NCBI GenBank assembly: GCA_902568875.1
Contig: CACFSG010000005.1
Span: forward strand, 1 to 64,000
Reading direction: 5' to 3'
Length of the DNA stretch: 64,000 nt
Source: an uncultured Pelagibacteraceae bacterium
Lineage (GTDB): Bacteria; Pseudomonadota; Alphaproteobacteria; Pelagibacterales; Pelagibacteraceae
The notes beneath the pieces are model-generated. The model was not told the DNA's origin, searched no databases, and saw only the letters and a program-made list of their open reading frames with translations. Position 1 is the first letter of the stretch. Every line of letters starts with the position of its first letter. A program made the translations under genes and the position numbers. This document shows, one piece after another, positions 1 through 13,268 of this stretch.

Positions 1-306
1 CAATAAATCATTAGGTTTTTTAAAGATAATTTCCTTTTTATAATAAAGTGATAATATTTTTTTTACTAATAAACAATTGATTGTAGTTAATTGACTTAAT
101 GAAATAGTTAAATTTTTTAATTTGTAAAAAAAACTAACAAATAAATTACCTTTATAAGAAATCCATTTTTTTCCGTATTGACCTCTACCGCTATTTTGTG
201 TTTCAGAAATAACCATTCCATAATCAAAATTCGAACTTTTAATTATTCTAATTGCTGTATTATTAGTACTTTTAACTTTTTTAAATTTAAAAATTTTAAA
301 TTTCAT
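1..306 (-). CDS. birA: Biotin--[acetyl-CoA-carboxylase] ligase, N-terminal part (truncated by window edge)
   Basis: Own translation of minus strand from ATG at 306: MKFKIFKFKKVKSTNNTAIRI...SETQNSGRGQYGKKWISYKGNLFVSLFF...KKPNDLL; BirA GRGR.G..W.S..GNL and K.PNDL motifs; start overlaps nuoN stop (TGATG). Confidence 0.9.
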   Translation of the reverse strand, partial: MKFKIFKFKKVKSTNNTAIRIIKSSNFDYGMVISETQNSGRGQYGKKWISYKGNLFVSFFYKLKNLTISLSQLTTINCLLVKKILSLYYKKEIIFKKPNDLL

Positions 307-1724
307 CAAATAATATTAATTCTAGAAATTACTTCAATTAATTGACCTGGAAATATAAAATACATCAGAATTATCAATGTGGAACCTGTAAGAGATAATT
401 TTAACCATAAACCATGGTCTGTATCGTATTTTTCTTTTTCTTTATCAAAATATATAATTTTAATTATTCTTAAGTAATAAAATGCTGCAACAACTGTTGA
501 TAATAATCCAACTATAGCCAAAAAATACATCGATTGTTCTATAACAGATTTAAAAATATAAAATTTTGCAAAAAAACCTGCAAGGGGTGGAATCCCTGCT
601 AAAGAAAATAGAATTACTAATAAAGATAAAGATAACAGGGGATGATTTTTTGATAATCCAGATAAATCTTCTATATTTTCATAATATTTATTATCTCTTT
701 TAAACATTAATAAACATGAAAATAAACCCAAATTCATTAAAATATAAATGGTTATATATATAATGGAATTTTGTATTCCATCATTTGAACCAGTGGCCAA
801 ACCAGCTAAAGTATAACCCACATGCCCTATTGAACTATAGGCTATAAGTCTTTTTAAATTAGTTTGTCCAATTGCTGCAATTGCTCCAAAAAGCATCGAT
901 GCAATTGATAGAAAAATTAAAATCATTTGCCACTGATCAATTAAATTTAAAAAAGGAACATATAAAAATCTTATAAATACAGTTAATGCAGCAATTTTTG
1001 GAACCATTGTGAAAAATAAGGTTACTGATGTTGGTGATCCTTCATAAACATCTGGTGCCCACATATGAAATGGAACTGCTGAAATTTTAAATGCTAAACC
1101 AACTAAAATAAAAACAATTCCAAAAGTTAATGTATATTCATTTGAGCTTAATTGATTGGCAATAATATTAAAATTAGTAGAACCAGTAAAACCATAGATT
1201 AATGAACAACCATAAAGTAGTAGGCCTGAAGACAATGCACTTAAAACAAAATATTTTAATCCAGCTTCAGAAGATTTAAGTTGGTCTCTGTTAAAAGATG
1301 CTAAAACATATAAAGCTAATGATTGAAGTTCTAATCCCATATAAAATACAATTAAATCATTAGAACTAATCATTACCATCATACCTAAAACTGAACTTAA
1401 AATTAAAATTGGATATTCAATTTTAAAAATTCTAAATATTTTTAAATAATTTGTTGAAATTAATAAAACTAAAAAAGCAGCTAACAAAGTAACTATTTTC
1501 ATAAATGATGATAAATAATCGATTATGATACTGTCATTAAACAGCAATGTTTCTTGAATACTTAAAGTTTCATTAAATGTAATTACTGCAGTAATGAGTA
1601 AAGTAATTAATGAAGTGTTTAAAATTAATTTTGAGCTATCTTTTTTAAAAACTCCTAAGATTAGTAAAAACATTATACTTAATGAAAGAAAAATTTCTGG
1701 AAAAACTAATTCTAAATTTGTCAT
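306..1724 (-). CDS. nuoN: NADH-quinone oxidoreductase subunit N
   Basis: ORF track; polytopic antiporter-like subunit, last gene of nuo operon. Confidence 0.96.
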   Translation of the reverse strand: MTNLELVFPEIFLSLSIMFLLILGVFKKDSSKLILNTSLITLLITAVITFNETLSIQETLLFNDSIIIDYLSSFMKIVTLLAAFLVLLISTNYLKIFRIFKIEYPILILSSVLGMMVMISSNDLIVFYMGLELQSLALYVLASFNRDQLKSSEAGLKYFVLSALSSGLLLYGCSLIYGFTGSTNFNIIANQLSSNEYTLTFGIVFILVGLAFKISAVPFHMWAPDVYEGSPTSVTLFFTMVPKIAALTVFIRFLYVPFLNLIDQWQMILIFLSIASMLFGAIAAIGQTNLKRLIAYSSIGHVGYTLAGLATGSNDGIQNSIIYITIYILMNLGLFSCLLMFKRDNKYYENIEDLSGLSKNHPLLSLSLLVILFSLAGIPPLAGFFAKFYIFKSVIEQSMYFLAIVGLLSTVVAAFYYLRIIKIIYFDKEKEKYDTDHGLWLKLSLTGSTLIILMYFIFPGQLIEVISRINII

Positions 1725-1726
1725 TT

Positions 1727-3208
1727 TTAGTTGATCATTATATTAGAATTATACACTTCTATTAAGTTACTGATTGAAACTTCTATAGTATTAATTAAAG
1801 GATCTGGATAAAATCCAAAAAATAAAGTTGGAATAGCCAAACAAGATAAAATAAATAATTCTGATTTATTTAAATCTACCATTTGTTTTAAATCTGAATT
1901 AACTAATTTTCCAAAAACGACTCTTTTATATAGCCAAAGCATATATGCGGCTCCTATTATCACTCCTAAACTCGCAATTACAGCTACTAAAAAATTATCC
2001 TTAAATACTCCCATCAAAATTAAAAACTCGCCTACAAAACCGCTGGTTCCAGGTAAACCTAAGGCTGCCAAAGTAAACAACATAAACAAAACTGAATATT
2101 TTGGAACTATGCTTACAATACCTCCATAAGTATCAATTAATCTCGAATGCATACGATCATAAACGACTCCAACACATAAAAAAAGTGCAGCTGATACAAG
2201 TCCATGACTTATCATTTGAATAATGCTTCCTTCAATTCCTTGTTGTTGTATTGTAAAAATACCTAGAGTAACAAAACCCATGTGTGCTACTGAAGAATAT
2301 GCAATTAATTTTTTCATATCTTCTTGCATCAAAGCAATAAAAGATGTGAAAATAATAGCAATAACACTTAAGATATAAATTAATGGTGTAAAGATTTCAG
2401 AAGCAATTGGGAACAATCCCAAAGAAAATCTTATAAATCCATAGCCTGCCATTTTAAGTAAAATTGCAGCCAACAAAACAGAACCTGCAGTTGGAGCTTC
2501 AACATGAGCATCTGGCAACCAAGTGTGAAAAGGCCACATAGGAGTTTTGACAGCAAAAGAACTAAAAAAAGCTAACCATAAAAGATTTTGGTACTTTGCA
2601 TTAATTCCTAATTCGTAAAGTTGAACTAAATCTGTAGTTCCAGATAACCAATATATTGAAATTATAGCAACCAACATCAATACAGAGCCCAATAGTGTGT
2701 ATAAAAAGAATTTAAATGCAGAATAAACTCTTCTGGATCCTCCCCAAATTCCTATAATTAAAAACATTGGAATTAAACCAGCTTCAAAAAATAAATAAAA
2801 AATAACAAGATCTAATGAACAAAAAACTCCAATCATGAAAGACTCCATAATTAATACAGCTATTAAAAATTCACTTAATCTATTTTTAATTGAATTATTA
2901 ACTGAAATTATACAAAGTGGAGTGATAAAAGTTGTTAAGATAATGAATAATATTGAAATTCCATCTATACCAACTTTATAATTAATAAAATCTTCTATCC
3001 AAACTCTATTTTCGACAAACTGAAATTCTGAAGTTGATTGATCAAATAATATCCATAAATAAATAGATAAAAAAAAATTTACAATAGAAGTAAATAAAGC
3101 AACATATTTAAATGTTATATTGTTTTCTTTATTACTTTTCGTAAAAAATATAAATAAAGCACCAATAGTAGGTAATAAGATTAAATAAGAAAGAATAGGA
3201 AAATTCAT
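1727..3208 (-). CDS. nuoM: NADH-quinone oxidoreductase subunit M
   Basis: ORF; antiporter-like motifs (WPFHTWLPDAHVEAPTAGSVLLA). Confidence 0.97.
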   Translation of the reverse strand: MNFPILSYLILLPTIGALFIFFTKSNKENNITFKYVALFTSIVNFFLSIYLWILFDQSTSEFQFVENRVWIEDFINYKVGIDGISILFIILTTFITPLCIISVNNSIKNRLSEFLIAVLIMESFMIGVFCSLDLVIFYLFFEAGLIPMFLIIGIWGGSRRVYSAFKFFLYTLLGSVLMLVAIISIYWLSGTTDLVQLYELGINAKYQNLLWLAFFSSFAVKTPMWPFHTWLPDAHVEAPTAGSVLLAAILLKMAGYGFIRFSLGLFPIASEIFTPLIYILSVIAIIFTSFIALMQEDMKKLIAYSSVAHMGFVTLGIFTIQQQGIEGSIIQMISHGLVSAALFLCVGVVYDRMHSRLIDTYGGIVSIVPKYSVLFMLFTLAALGLPGTSGFVGEFLILMGVFKDNFLVAVIASLGVIIGAAYMLWLYKRVVFGKLVNSDLKQMVDLNKSELFILSCLAIPTLFFGFYPDPLINTIEVSISNLIEVYNSNIMIN

Positions 3209-5121
3209 TATCTTACAATTAAAAAAGTTAATAAAGCAGAAAAACCAAGTAACATTATAAATGCATATTGGTAAATTAATCCACTTTGAAATTTGTTAGC
3301 TTTTAAAGAACATTTTTTTATAAATGACGAAATACCATCAGGTCCAAAACCATCAATTAATTTTACATCAAAAAATTTCCATAAAAATAAACCAAGTTTT
3401 TTAGATGTTTTTATAAATATTTTTTCATAAAGTTCGTCAAAATACCATTTGTTTAATAAAAATTGATATAATGGCTTATTATTATTTGCAATTAACTCAG
3501 GTAAATTTTTATTTTTAACGAATAAATAATAAGCAATTGGAATTGATAAAGTTACTAATAAAGGTGTTAAAATTAAAAACCATAATGGAGGATGTTCTTT
3601 ACTTAATGGATGTAAAAAGAAAATTGAATCTTGCCAAAAATTATTTGTTCCAATATGACCAATAAATAATTCTTTAAATAAAAAGCCTGCAAATATAGAA
3701 CCTCCTGCAAGTAAAGTTAAAGGTATTAACATTATTAAAGGAGATTCGTGAGTTTCTTCAATTTTGATGTTCTTGTTATTATATTCACCGTGAAAAGTTT
3801 TAAACATTAATCTCCATGAATAAATTGAAGTAATAAAAGCTGTAAAAATACCAATTACAGCAGCATAATATCCAGTTGTATTGCCTCTCAAATAAGCAAA
3901 TTCTATAATTGCATCTTTAGAATAAAATCCTGATAAAAAAGGGAAACCAGTTAATGCTAGAGTTCCTATAATCATTAAAGCATAGGTATATGGTAATTTT
4001 TTCCATACTCCTCCCATATTATTTATATTTTGTTCATCTTTAAATGCATGAATAACTGATCCTGATCCTAAAAATAATAAAGCTTTAAAAAATGCATGTG
4101 TAAATAAATGAAACATTGCAACATTATATGCACCAACTCCAGCAGCAAAAAACATATAACCCAATTGACTACAAGTTGAATATGCAATTATCTTTTTTAT
4201 ATCAGTTTGAACAAGCGCTATGGTAGCAGCAAAAAAAGCTGTACTCATACCAACTATGGTTATGACGTTTAATGCTAGTTCAGAATATTCATAAATAGGT
4301 GAACATCTTACTACTAAAAAAACACCTGCTGTTACCATTGTAGCAGCATGAATCAAAGCTGAAACTGGTGTTGGTCCTTCCATAGCATCTGGTAGCCAAG
4401 TATGTAAAAAAATTTGAGCTGATTTACCCATTGCTCCAATAAATAAAAGTAAGCAAATTAAATCTATAGGATTTACTTCTATACCTAAAAAAACGAGATT
4501 TTTATCTATGATTGTTGGAATTTTTTCAAATACTTCAGAGTAATTGACTGTTCCAAATAAATAAAAAATTAAAAATATCCCAAGAGCAAATCCAAAATCT
4601 CCTACTCTATTAACTACAAAAGCTTTAATCGCAGCTGCATTAGCTGTGTCTTTTTTAAACCAAAAACCTATTAAAAAATAAGAACAAAGACCTACACCTT
4701 CCCAACCAAAAAATAATTGAATAAAATTATCTGAAGTTACCAACATTAACATTGCAAAAGTAAACAATGATAAATAAGCCATAAATCTAGGTTTGTGTGG
4801 ATCATGTGACATATATCCAATTGAATAAATATGAACCAAAGATGAGATTAAAGTTACAACAACAAGCATTACAGCAGATAAAGAGTCAATTTTCATTGAC
4901 CAATTTACATTTAGTGTCCCTGAATTTATCCAGGTAGCAATTGTAATATTTTCTTGATATTGATTAACTATAACTTCGTATAATACTAAAGCTGATAGAA
5001 TTGCTGATATTGTTATCAAAAAACTTGTAACTATCTCTGAGTTTCTATCTCCAATAAATTTTCCAAAAAATCCTGAAATAATTGAAGCAATTAATGGTAA
5101 TATTATTATTAAAATTTCCAC
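3208..5121 (-). CDS. nuoL: NADH-quinone oxidoreductase subunit L
   Basis: ORF; HTWLPDAMEGPTPVSALIHAATMVTAGV motif. Confidence 0.97.
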   Translation of the reverse strand: MEILIIILPLIASIISGFFGKFIGDRNSEIVTSFLITISAILSALVLYEVIVNQYQENITIATWINSGTLNVNWSMKIDSLSAVMLVVVTLISSLVHIYSIGYMSHDPHKPRFMAYLSLFTFAMLMLVTSDNFIQLFFGWEGVGLCSYFLIGFWFKKDTANAAAIKAFVVNRVGDFGFALGIFLIFYLFGTVNYSEVFEKIPTIIDKNLVFLGIEVNPIDLICLLLFIGAMGKSAQIFLHTWLPDAMEGPTPVSALIHAATMVTAGVFLVVRCSPIYEYSELALNVITIVGMSTAFFAATIALVQTDIKKIIAYSTCSQLGYMFFAAGVGAYNVAMFHLFTHAFFKALLFLGSGSVIHAFKDEQNINNMGGVWKKLPYTYALMIIGTLALTGFPFLSGFYSKDAIIEFAYLRGNTTGYYAAVIGIFTAFITSIYSWRLMFKTFHGEYNNKNIKIEETHESPLIMLIPLTLLAGGSIFAGFLFKELFIGHIGTNNFWQDSIFFLHPLSKEHPPLWFLILTPLLVTLSIPIAYYLFVKNKNLPELIANNNKPLYQFLLNKWYFDELYEKIFIKTSKKLGLFLWKFFDVKLIDGFGPDGISSFIKKCSLKANKFQSGLIYQYAFIMLLGFSALLTFLIVR

Positions 5122-5122
5122 A

Positions 5123-5437
5123 TTATCCTTTTAATTTATTAATATCTTCAACTCGAATAGTTCCAGAATTTCGATAATAGACTACAATAATAGCTAAGCC
5201 TATAGCAGCTTCTGCGGCAGCAACAGTTAAAATAAACAAAGTGAAAATTTGACCAGATAGATCGCCTAAATAAATTGAAAATGAAACTAAATTTATATTA
5301 ACTGCTAATAATATTAGTTCTATACTCATTAAAATTACAATAATATTTTTTCTATTTAAAAAAATTCCAATAATACCAATTGTAAAAATTACAGCGCCTA
5401 AAGTTAAATAATGTCCTAGACCTATATCAGTCATCAA
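5123..5437 (-). CDS. nuoK: NADH-quinone oxidoreductase subunit K
   Basis: ORF; 104 aa, [11 protein letters not shown] end typical of NuoK, synteny. Confidence 0.96.
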   Translation of the reverse strand: MMTDIGLGHYLTLGAVIFTIGIIGIFLNRKNIIVILMSIELILLAVNINLVSFSIYLGDLSGQIFTLFILTVAAAEAAIGLAIIVVYYRNSGTIRVEDINKLKG

Positions 5438-6059
5438 TTTTAACTCCTTTGTTAGATGGCACTTCTAAAACTTCAACTCCTTCTGATCTTTCTCTGGAAA
5501 TTTGCTTTATATAACTTTGTTTTTTAACACCTTCTCTTTTTCTAAAAGTAAGAACAATTGCACCTATCATAGCAATTAATAAAATCATTCCACTAATCTG
5601 AAAAACATGAATATAGTCAGTATATAAAACTTGTCCTAAAGAATGGGTATTACTAACTTCACTTGTTATATCTAAATTATTTGAATTAAATAAATCAGGT
5701 TTATACTTCCATCCACCTATAACAATAATTAATTCAAAAAATATTAATGTACTTATTATAATTCCTACAGGTATATGTTTCGAACTAGTTGTAGAAATAA
5801 ACCATTGATTTTTTTGTTGAGCAACATTTAACATCATAACAACAAACAGAAATAAAACTGCTACTGCACCGACGTAAACAATAAGCATTATCATTCCTAA
5901 AAATTCTGCTCCAATCATAATAAAAAGACAGGATATACTTATAAAATCTAAGATTAAAAAAAATACTGAATGAACAGTATTTTTAGAAACTGTAACCATG
6001 ATTGCAGAAATGACAGCAATTAAAGAAAATGTATAAAAAAATATTGCGTGCGCTATCAT
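5427..6059 (-). CDS. nuoJ: NADH-quinone oxidoreductase subunit J
   Basis: [21 protein letters not shown] motif, synteny. Confidence 0.96.
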   Translation of the reverse strand: MIAHAIFFYTFSLIAVISAIMVTVSKNTVHSVFFLILDFISISCLFIMIGAEFLGMIMLIVYVGAVAVLFLFVVMMLNVAQQKNQWFISTTSSKHIPVGIIISTLIFFELIIVIGGWKYKPDLFNSNNLDITSEVSNTHSLGQVLYTDYIHVFQISGMILLIAMIGAIVLTFRKREGVKKQSYIKQISRERSEGVEVLEVPSNKGVKIDD

Positions 6060-6062
6060 TAA

Positions 6063-6548
6063 TTATCTATAAGGATTATCTGTTTTAATATTTGCTGCTA
6101 AAATATTTTCCCATCTATCACCATTATCAAGTAGTTTTTCTTTAGTGTAATAAAGTTCTTCTCTTGTTTCTGTTGAAAATTCAAAATTTGGTCCTTGAAC
6201 AATTGCATCAACAGGGCAAGACTCTTCACACAAGCCACAATAAATGCATTTCATCATATCAATATCATAACGCGTAGTTTTTCTACTCCCATCTGCTCTT
6301 TCAGTTGATTCAATTGTTATAGCTTGGGCTGGACAAACTGCTTCACACAATTTACATGCAATACATCTTTCCTCTCCATTTGGATATCTTCTAAGAGCAT
6401 GTTCGCCTCTAAATCTTGGACTTATTTTTCCCTTTTCAAAAGGATAATTGATAGTTTTTTTTGATTTAAAAAGTTCTTTAATAGCAATTAATAGTCCGCT
6501 TATAAAGTCGATCATTAATATAGTTTTAAAAAATCTAGTAATTTTCAT
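6063..6548 (-). CDS. nuoI: NADH-quinone oxidoreductase subunit I (2x[4Fe-4S])
   Basis: [15 protein letters not shown] and [12 protein letters not shown] ferredoxin motifs. Confidence 0.97.
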   Translation of the reverse strand: MKITRFFKTILMIDFISGLLIAIKELFKSKKTINYPFEKGKISPRFRGEHALRRYPNGEERCIACKLCEAVCPAQAITIESTERADGSRKTTRYDIDMMKCIYCGLCEESCPVDAIVQGPNFEFSTETREELYYTKEKLLDNGDRWENILAANIKTDNPYR

Positions 6549-7547
6549 TTAAATTTTAGGTAAAAGGTTAAAATAATAAAGATAACTAGCAGTTAAAACA
6601 ACATAGGTTAAAGATAATGGTAAAAATATTTTCCAACCCAACCTCATTAATTGATCATATCTATATCTTGGAACTATTGCTTTAACTAAAGCAAAAAGAA
6701 TAAATAAAAATAAAATTTTAAATATCAACCAAATTGCACTTGGAATTAAATTAAAAGGATATAAATCTATAGGTGATAACCACCCTCCTAAAAATAAAAT
6801 TGAACCTAATGCACACATTAATAAAATATTTGCATATTCGCCCAACCAAAACATTGCATACATCATTCCAGAATATTCTGTTTGATATCCAGCAACTAAT
6901 TCAGCTTCTGCCTCTGGTAAATCAAATGGAGGTCTGTTTGTTTCTGCTAAAGCTGAAATAAAAAAAATAACAAACATTGGGAATAGTGGAATTACAAACC
7001 ATATTTTTTTTTGTGCAATTACAATATCATTTAAGTTTAATGACCCCGCACAAAGTAAAACATTTATGATAATAATGCCTATTGAAACTTCATAAGATAC
7101 CATTTGTGCTGCAGATCTTATTGATCCTAAAAATGGATATTTTGAATTTGAAGCCCATCCACCCATGATAATCCCATAAACACCTAAAGATGAGACAGCA
7201 AAAATATATAAAATTCCAACATTAATATTAGCTAAAACTTGCTCTTCTCCAAATGGAATAACAGCCCAAGCTATCAAAGCTAATGTCATAGTTATTATTG
7301 GAGCAAGAATAAAAATTATCTTATTTGAGCTTGCTGGTATAATTATTTCTTTAAAAATATATTTTAAAGCATCAGCCAATGATTGTAATAATCCAAAGGG
7401 ACCAACAACATTAGGACCTTGTCTTTTTTGAACAAATGCCCAAACTCTCCTATCTAACCAAACAATCATTGCAACAGCAACTAAAACAGGAATTAATAAA
7501 AATAAAATTTTATAAACCTCTTGAAAAATTATACTTAAGTATTCCAT
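6549..7547 (-). CDS. nuoH: NADH-quinone oxidoreductase subunit H
   Basis: [31 protein letters not shown] motif. Confidence 0.97.
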   Translation of the reverse strand: MEYLSIIFQEVYKILFLLIPVLVAVAMIVWLDRRVWAFVQKRQGPNVVGPFGLLQSLADALKYIFKEIIIPASSNKIIFILAPIITMTLALIAWAVIPFGEEQVLANINVGILYIFAVSSLGVYGIIMGGWASNSKYPFLGSIRSAAQMVSYEVSIGIIIINVLLCAGSLNLNDIVIAQKKIWFVIPLFPMFVIFFISALAETNRPPFDLPEAEAELVAGYQTEYSGMMYAMFWLGEYANILLMCALGSILFLGGWLSPIDLYPFNLIPSAIWLIFKILFLFILFALVKAIVPRYRYDQLMRLGWKIFLPLSLTYVVLTASYLYYFNLLPKI

Positions 7548-7550
7548 GAA

Positions 7551-9584
7551 TTAACCTTCTGTTCCTGTATGTTTAATATTTAATTTTGAATTATTGCACT
7601 CCAACATAGTTTTTGATGCTCTAGCAATAACGTTGGAAAAATAATAATCTTTGAATTTTATTTTTAAATTTTCATTTTCAAATTCATTCTGATCTATATT
7701 TTTTATTATATTTGATTTTTGTTTTTCTTTTTTAAGATTTAAATAATTAAACATACTGCTTTCAAGTTCTGCTTTGTCATTAAAAAGTTTTCGATTATTA
7801 ATCATTTCTGCAATTTCATTTATTATTTGCCAATCTTCCTTAGCATCACCAGGAGGATAAGAGGCTTTAAAAGCTTTTTGAATTTTTCCTTCTAAATTTG
7901 TATAATGAGCGGATTGTTCTGTATATGCTGCTCCAGGAAGAATTATATCTGCAATCTCAGCTCCTTTGTCACCATGACTACCTTGATAAATTATAAATTC
8001 ATTTTTTTTATAAAAATTTAAGTTATCTTGACCAAGAAGATAAATAATTTCAAATTTATTTTCATTTAAGTTTTTTAATAATTCATTACTTTTATCAATA
8101 ATATCTAAATCAAAATTACCAACAGTTGCCGCATCTGTAGACAATATATTTAGAGGATTCCAATCATTAGTAAATTTATCATTTCTAAATAAAAATTCTT
8201 TCAAAGAATAATACAAATAATTTGCAGACTTAGATTTTAAAAATGACTCACCTAATATAATTAAAGGTTTTTTTGATTCTAAAATATCTTTAGATATTTC
8301 ATTTTTATTTTCTATAATATCCTTAATAGTTTGAGTTTTTCCATCTAGGCTTTGATATGGATAAGTTAAATCACCAATGTCATTTAAAGAAAAAATTTTG
8401 GTATTATTATTTAAATAAGCTTTTCGAATTCTTGCATTAACTATTGTTGCTTCATATCTAGGATTTGTTCCAATTAATAAAATTAAATCTGTTTCTTCAA
8501 TTCCATTAATTTTAGAATTAAACAAATAGCTTTCTCTAATAGAACTATCTATAAAACTTTTAGAAGATCTAGACTCATATTTATTTGTATCAATTATTCT
8601 GTCAAAAAACTCTTTAAAAATAAAACTTGCTTCCATATTTGTGAGATCGCCTACAAAACCACATATTTTATCTTTTTTTGTATTTTCTATTTTTGATTTA
8701 ATAATTTTATAGACTTCATCCCAAGAGGCTTTTTCAAATTTATTATTGTATTTTATGTATGGGGTATCTAATCTTTGATTTAATAAACCATCACAAGCAT
8801 ATCTTGTTTTGTCAGATATCCATTCTTCATTAATATCTTCATTTATAATTGGTAGAACTCTTTTAACCTCCCAATCATAAGTATCTACTCTGATATTAGA
8901 GCCAACAGCATCCATAATATCAATACTTTCTGTTTTTTTTAACTCCCATGGTCTTGCCTCAAATACGTAAGGTTTTGAAGTTAACGCTCCAACAGGACAA
9001 AGATCAATAACATTAGCAGATAATTCTGACTGCATTGATTTTTCTAAATAAGTTGTGATTTGCATATCCTCTCCTCTTCCAATTGCTCCTAATTCAGGAA
9101 CTCCAGCAATTTCAGTTGCAAATCTAATGCATCTTGTACAATGAATACATCTGGTCATTTGAGTTTTAATTAATGGACCCATATTTTTATCTGGAACGGC
9201 TCTTTTATTTTCTTTAAACCTTGATTTATCTATTCCATAAAACATTGATTGGTCTTGAAGATCACATTCTCCTCCTTGATCACAAACAGGACAATCTAAA
9301 GGGTGATTAGCTAACAAAAATTCCATTACACCTTTTCTAGATTTTTCAATTTTTGGTGTATTTGTCTTTATTATCATGCCATCGGCAGCAGGCATTGCAC
9401 AAGAAGCTATAGGTTTAGGAGATTTTTCTATTTCAACTAAACACATTCTGCAATTACCAGCTATTGATAATTTCTCATGATAACAAAATCTTGGAATTTC
9501 AACACCTGCTTTTTCACAAGCCTGAAGAACAGTTAATCCTTCTTCAACTTCAATTTCAATATCATTAACTTTTAATTTAAGCAT
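7551..9584 (-). CDS. nuoG: NADH-quinone oxidoreductase subunit G
   Basis: ORF; N-terminal 2Fe-2S domain, [24 protein letters not shown]. Confidence 0.96.
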   Translation of the reverse strand: MLKLKVNDIEIEVEEGLTVLQACEKAGVEIPRFCYHEKLSIAGNCRMCLVEIEKSPKPIASCAMPAADGMIIKTNTPKIEKSRKGVMEFLLANHPLDCPVCDQGGECDLQDQSMFYGIDKSRFKENKRAVPDKNMGPLIKTQMTRCIHCTRCIRFATEIAGVPELGAIGRGEDMQITTYLEKSMQSELSANVIDLCPVGALTSKPYVFEARPWELKKTESIDIMDAVGSNIRVDTYDWEVKRVLPIINEDINEEWISDKTRYACDGLLNQRLDTPYIKYNNKFEKASWDEVYKIIKSKIENTKKDKICGFVGDLTNMEASFIFKEFFDRIIDTNKYESRSSKSFIDSSIRESYLFNSKINGIEETDLILLIGTNPRYEATIVNARIRKAYLNNNTKIFSLNDIGDLTYPYQSLDGKTQTIKDIIENKNEISKDILESKKPLIILGESFLKSKSANYLYYSLKEFLFRNDKFTNDWNPLNILSTDAATVGNFDLDIIDKSNELLKNLNENKFEIIYLLGQDNLNFYKKNEFIIYQGSHGDKGAEIADIILPGAAYTEQSAHYTNLEGKIQKAFKASYPPGDAKEDWQIINEIAEMINNRKLFNDKAELESSMFNYLNLKKEKQKSNIIKNIDQNEFENENLKIKFKDYYFSNVIARASKTMLECNNSKLNIKHTGTEG

Positions 9585-10905
9585 TTTTATCCAATAAGTG
9601 TTGGTCCACTAAATAAGGAATGTTTTTCTTTTCTTTTACTATTGGGTCAAATTTGTTTCTTTTTTTAATTTCATTTTTAAAATGTCTTAATAAACCCTGT
9701 ACTGGCCAAGCAGAACCTTCTCCAAATGCACAAATGGTATGTCCTTCAATTTGTTTTGTTACATCCATTAGCATATCAACTTCATCTTTTGATGCTTCAC
9801 CTTTTGCCATTCTTTCTAACATTCTCCACATCCAGCCAGAACCTTCTCTACAAGGTGTGCATTGACCACAACTTTCATGTTTGTAGAATCTGGCTATTCT
9901 TGCCATACATTTAATAATGTCTTGATCATTATTTATAACGACAATTCCCGCAGTACCCAAGCCACTTTTCTCAGCTATTAAAGAATCAAAATCCATTTTA
10001 ATAGTGTCGCAAATTGCTTTAGGTAATAAAGGCATCGATGATCCTCCAGGTATTACCGCTTGTAAATTATCCCATCCACCAACAACTCCCCCAGCATGAG
10101 TTTCTATTAATTCTTTTAATGATATTCCCATCTCTTCTTCAACATTACATGGGTTATTTACATTGCCTGAAATACAAAATATTTTAGTACCAGTATTTTT
10201 AGATTTTCCTAGTTTTGAAAACCATTCACCACCTCTTCTAAGAATTGTTGGTACTACTGCTATTGTTTCTACATTATTAATTATTGTTGGACATCCATAT
10301 AATCCAATTAATGCTGGAAAAGGTGGTTTTAATCTGGGTTGACCTTTTTTACCTTCTAAACTTTCTAAAAGAGCTGTTTCTTCTCCACAAATATAAGCAC
10401 CCGCTCCATAATGAATATAAATATCAAAATCCCAACCAGTATCACTTGCATTTTTTCCAATTACATTATTTTTATAAGCTTCATTAATAGCTTTTTGTAA
10501 TTTTTGACCTTCGTTATAATATTCACCTCTAATATAAATATAACATATATGAGCATTTACAGCATAAGATGTAATTAAACATCCCTCTATTAATTTGTGC
10601 GGTTCAAATCTTAAAATATCTCTATCTTTGCAGGTGCCTGGTTCAGATTCATCAGCATTAATAACTAAATAATGTGGTCTTGAACCAACTTTTTTTGGTG
10701 CAAAAGACCATTTTAAGCCAGTTGGAAAACCTGCTCCACCTCTACCTCTTAATTCTGAAAGTTTAATTTCATTTATTATCCAATCTTTTCCTTTTGCACA
10801 TATTTCTTTGGTGTTAGACCAATCACCTCTTTTTTTTGCTGAATTAAAATCAGCCCCACTATCATTATATAAATTTTTAAATATTCTGTCTTTGTCGTTA
10901 AGCAT
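9577..10905 (-). CDS. nuoF: NADH-quinone oxidoreductase subunit F
   Basis: [30 protein letters not shown]. Confidence 0.97.
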   Translation of the reverse strand: MLNDKDRIFKNLYNDSGADFNSAKKRGDWSNTKEICAKGKDWIINEIKLSELRGRGGAGFPTGLKWSFAPKKVGSRPHYLVINADESEPGTCKDRDILRFEPHKLIEGCLITSYAVNAHICYIYIRGEYYNEGQKLQKAINEAYKNNVIGKNASDTGWDFDIYIHYGAGAYICGEETALLESLEGKKGQPRLKPPFPALIGLYGCPTIINNVETIAVVPTILRRGGEWFSKLGKSKNTGTKIFCISGNVNNPCNVEEEMGISLKELIETHAGGVVGGWDNLQAVIPGGSSMPLLPKAICDTIKMDFDSLIAEKSGLGTAGIVVINNDQDIIKCMARIARFYKHESCGQCTPCREGSGWMWRMLERMAKGEASKDEVDMLMDVTKQIEGHTICAFGEGSAWPVQGLLRHFKNEIKKRNKFDPIVKEKKNIPYLVDQHLLDKNA

Positions 10906-11506
10906 TTTTTATATCCAATAATGTTTTTCTATTATTTTCAGGTTCTGAATTTAATCTTCCTCTATATGATCCAGGTTCTGGTTTTTTTCCTAAGATAATT
11001 TGTTCTAAGATTTTTAAAGCTTTTTCTTTATTTAAATCTTCATAATAATCATCGTTTATTTGCATCATTGGAGCATTAATACATGCACCAAGACATTCTA
11101 CTTCAATCCATGAACAACTTTTATCTTTGGATAATTCATTTTCATTTTCAGAAATTTTTTCTTTACATGCTTCTACAATCTTACTAGCTCCTCTAATCAT
11201 ACAAGGAGTAGTAGTACAAACTTGTATAAAATTTTTTCCCACAGGAGATAAATTATACATTGAGTAAAATGTTGCTACTTCATAAACTTTGATATAAGGC
11301 ATTTCTAAAAATTTACCAATATATTTCATTGCTGATAAAGGTATCCAATTGTCATTTTGTTTTTGGGCTATATTTAATAAAGGCATTACAGCACTTTGTT
11401 GTTTATCTTTTGGATATTTTTTAATTATATTTTTAGCTTCTTCTAAACTTTCTTTAGTGAATTCAAAATTTTCTGGTTGATTTTTAGATATCTTTTTTAG
11501 CGTCAT
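10898..11506 (-). CDS. nuoE: NADH-quinone oxidoreductase subunit E
   Basis: ORF; thioredoxin-like 2Fe-2[11 protein letters not shown]...[13 protein letters not shown]. Confidence 0.96.
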   Translation of the reverse strand: MTLKKISKNQPENFEFTKESLEEAKNIIKKYPKDKQQSAVMPLLNIAQKQNDNWIPLSAMKYIGKFLEMPYIKVYEVATFYSMYNLSPVGKNFIQVCTTTPCMIRGASKIVEACKEKISENENELSKDKSCSWIEVECLGACINAPMMQINDDYYEDLNKEKALKILEQIILGKKPEPGSYRGRLNSEPENNRKTLLDIKNA

Positions 11507-12678
11507 CTATCTACTTCTCCAAAAACAATATCTAGAGATCCTAATACAGCAGGAACATCAGCTAACATATGTCCTTTAATTAAATAATCCATAGCTTGTA
11601 AATGTGAAAATCCTGGTGCTCTGATTTTACACTTATATGGTTTACTTGAACCATCAGAAATTAAATATACACCAAATTCTCCTTTTGGCGCCTCTACAGC
11701 CGTATAAATTTCATCTTTAGGTACTCGATATCCCTCAGTAAATAATTTAAAATGATGAATTAATGCTTCCATTGATTGTTTAATTTCATTTTTAGGTGGT
11801 GGTGTTATTTTTCCATCAAAGCTTTTTATAGGACCTTTTTCCATTTTAGCTAAACATTGCTTTATAATAGAAACACTTTCTTTCATCTCTTCAATTCTAC
11901 ATAAATATCGATCATAACAATCACCATTTTTTCCAACAGGAACTTTAAACTCTAATTGTTCATAACATTCATAAGGTTGTGATTTCCTAAGATCCCAAGG
12001 AATACCAGAGCCTCTAATCATAACTCCAGTAAAAGAATAATCTAGCGCATCATCTTTTGTTACAATTCCAATATCAACATTTCTTTGTTTAAAAATTCTG
12101 TTATCAGTCAATAAATTTTCTAAATCATTTATAATTTTAGGAAAACTCTCACAAAATTTAGCAATATCATTCTCTAAACCTACAGGTAAATCTTGGTGTA
12201 CACCCCCTGCTCTAAAATAGTTTGCATGCAATCTAGATCCAGAAGCTCGTTCATAAAAAGTCATTAATGTTTCTCTTTCTTCAAATCCCCACAATGAAGG
12301 TGTTAATGCACCAACATCTAAAGCTTGTGTAGTTATGTTTAAAATATGACTTAAAATTCTCCCAATTTCACAGAACATTACTCTTATATATTGAGCTCTT
12401 ATTGGTACATCAATTTTTAAAATTTTTTCAATTGCTAAAGCAAAAGCATGTTCTTGATTCATTGGTGCTACATAATCAAGACGATCAAAATATGGAACGG
12501 CTTGCATATATGTTTTATTTTCAATTAATTTTTCTGTTCCACGATGTAATAAACCAATATGTGGATCAGCTTTTTCTACCACTTCTCCATCTAATTCTAA
12601 GATAAGCCTTAACACTCCATGTGCAGCAGGATGTTGAGGACCAAAATTTAAATTTAATTTTTTAATTTTTTTTGTCAT
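11503..12678 (-). CDS. nuoD: NADH-quinone oxidoreductase subunit D (track start 12735; internal Met before [19 protein letters not shown] preferred)
   Basis: [18 protein letters not shown]; the longer start would overlap nuoC by about 70 nt, ATG at 12678 is more plausible. Confidence 0.93.
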   Translation of the reverse strand: MTKKIKKLNLNFGPQHPAAHGVLRLILELDGEVVEKADPHIGLLHRGTEKLIENKTYMQAVPYFDRLDYVAPMNQEHAFALAIEKILKIDVPIRAQYIRVMFCEIGRILSHILNITTQALDVGALTPSLWGFEERETLMTFYERASGSRLHANYFRAGGVHQDLPVGLENDIAKFCESFPKIINDLENLLTDNRIFKQRNVDIGIVTKDDALDYSFTGVMIRGSGIPWDLRKSQPYECYEQLEFKVPVGKNGDCYDRYLCRIEEMKESVSIIKQCLAKMEKGPIKSFDGKITPPPKNEIKQSMEALIHHFKLFTEGYRVPKDEIYTAVEAPKGEFGVYLISDGSSKPYKCKIRAPGFSHLQAMDYLIKGHMLADVPAVLGSLDIVFGEVDR

Positions 12679-13267
12679 TAGAATCTGTTTGTTGTTTAAT
12701 ATATTTTGTTCCTTCCCAAGGACTTTCATAATCAAAATTTCTATAATTTTGCTCTAATTTTACTGACTCATTTATAACTTTTTTTTGTTCTTCGCTGTAT
12801 CTTACTTCTGTATGACCAGTTAAAGGAAAATCTTTTCTTAAAGGATGACCTTCAAAACCATAATCTGTCAGTATTCTTCTTAAATCTGGATGGTCTTTAA
12901 AATTTACTCCATACATATCAAAAATTTCTCTTTCCATCCAATTTGCTGATGGGAAGATTGATGTTAAAGATGAAATAACTTCCTTTTCATTAATAAAATA
13001 ACTTAAAATCATTCTTTGATTAAATTCATGACTTAAAAATAAATATATAACTTTAAATCTTTGTTGTTGTTCTGGATAATCAGTAACAGTGATATCTATA
13101 AGCTGTCTAAATTTTGTATCTTTATTTGTCTTAATAAATAAAGATACATCAATTAAATCGTCTTTGTTAATTTCAACATAAATTTGATTATGTTTAATTT
13201 CAGTTTTATTTATTTTTGTAGTTAATTCTGAATTAATTTTTTTTTCTAAATCAATTAAACTTATCAT
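12662..13267 (-). CDS. nuoC: NADH-quinone oxidoreductase subunit C
   Basis: [43 protein letters not shown]. Confidence 0.97.
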   Translation of the reverse strand: MISLIDLEKKINSELTTKINKTEIKHNQIYVEINKDDLIDVSLFIKTNKDTKFRQLIDITVTDYPEQQQRFKVIYLFLSHEFNQRMILSYFINEKEVISSLTSIFPSANWMEREIFDMYGVNFKDHPDLRRILTDYGFEGHPLRKDFPLTGHTEVRYSEEQKKVINESVKLEQNYRNFDYESPWEGTKYIKQQTDSNDKKN

Positions 13268-13268
13268 T

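Noticed and set aside
9620-9914. Plus-strand ORFs 9620..9865 and 9726..9914 opposite nuoF
   Set aside because: Antisense to a strongly conserved nuoF frame; low-complexity Leu/Phe/His-rich translations are shadow ORFs
12402-12605. Plus-strand 67-aa ORF inside nuoD
   Set aside because: Antisense shadow ORF, no recognisable domain
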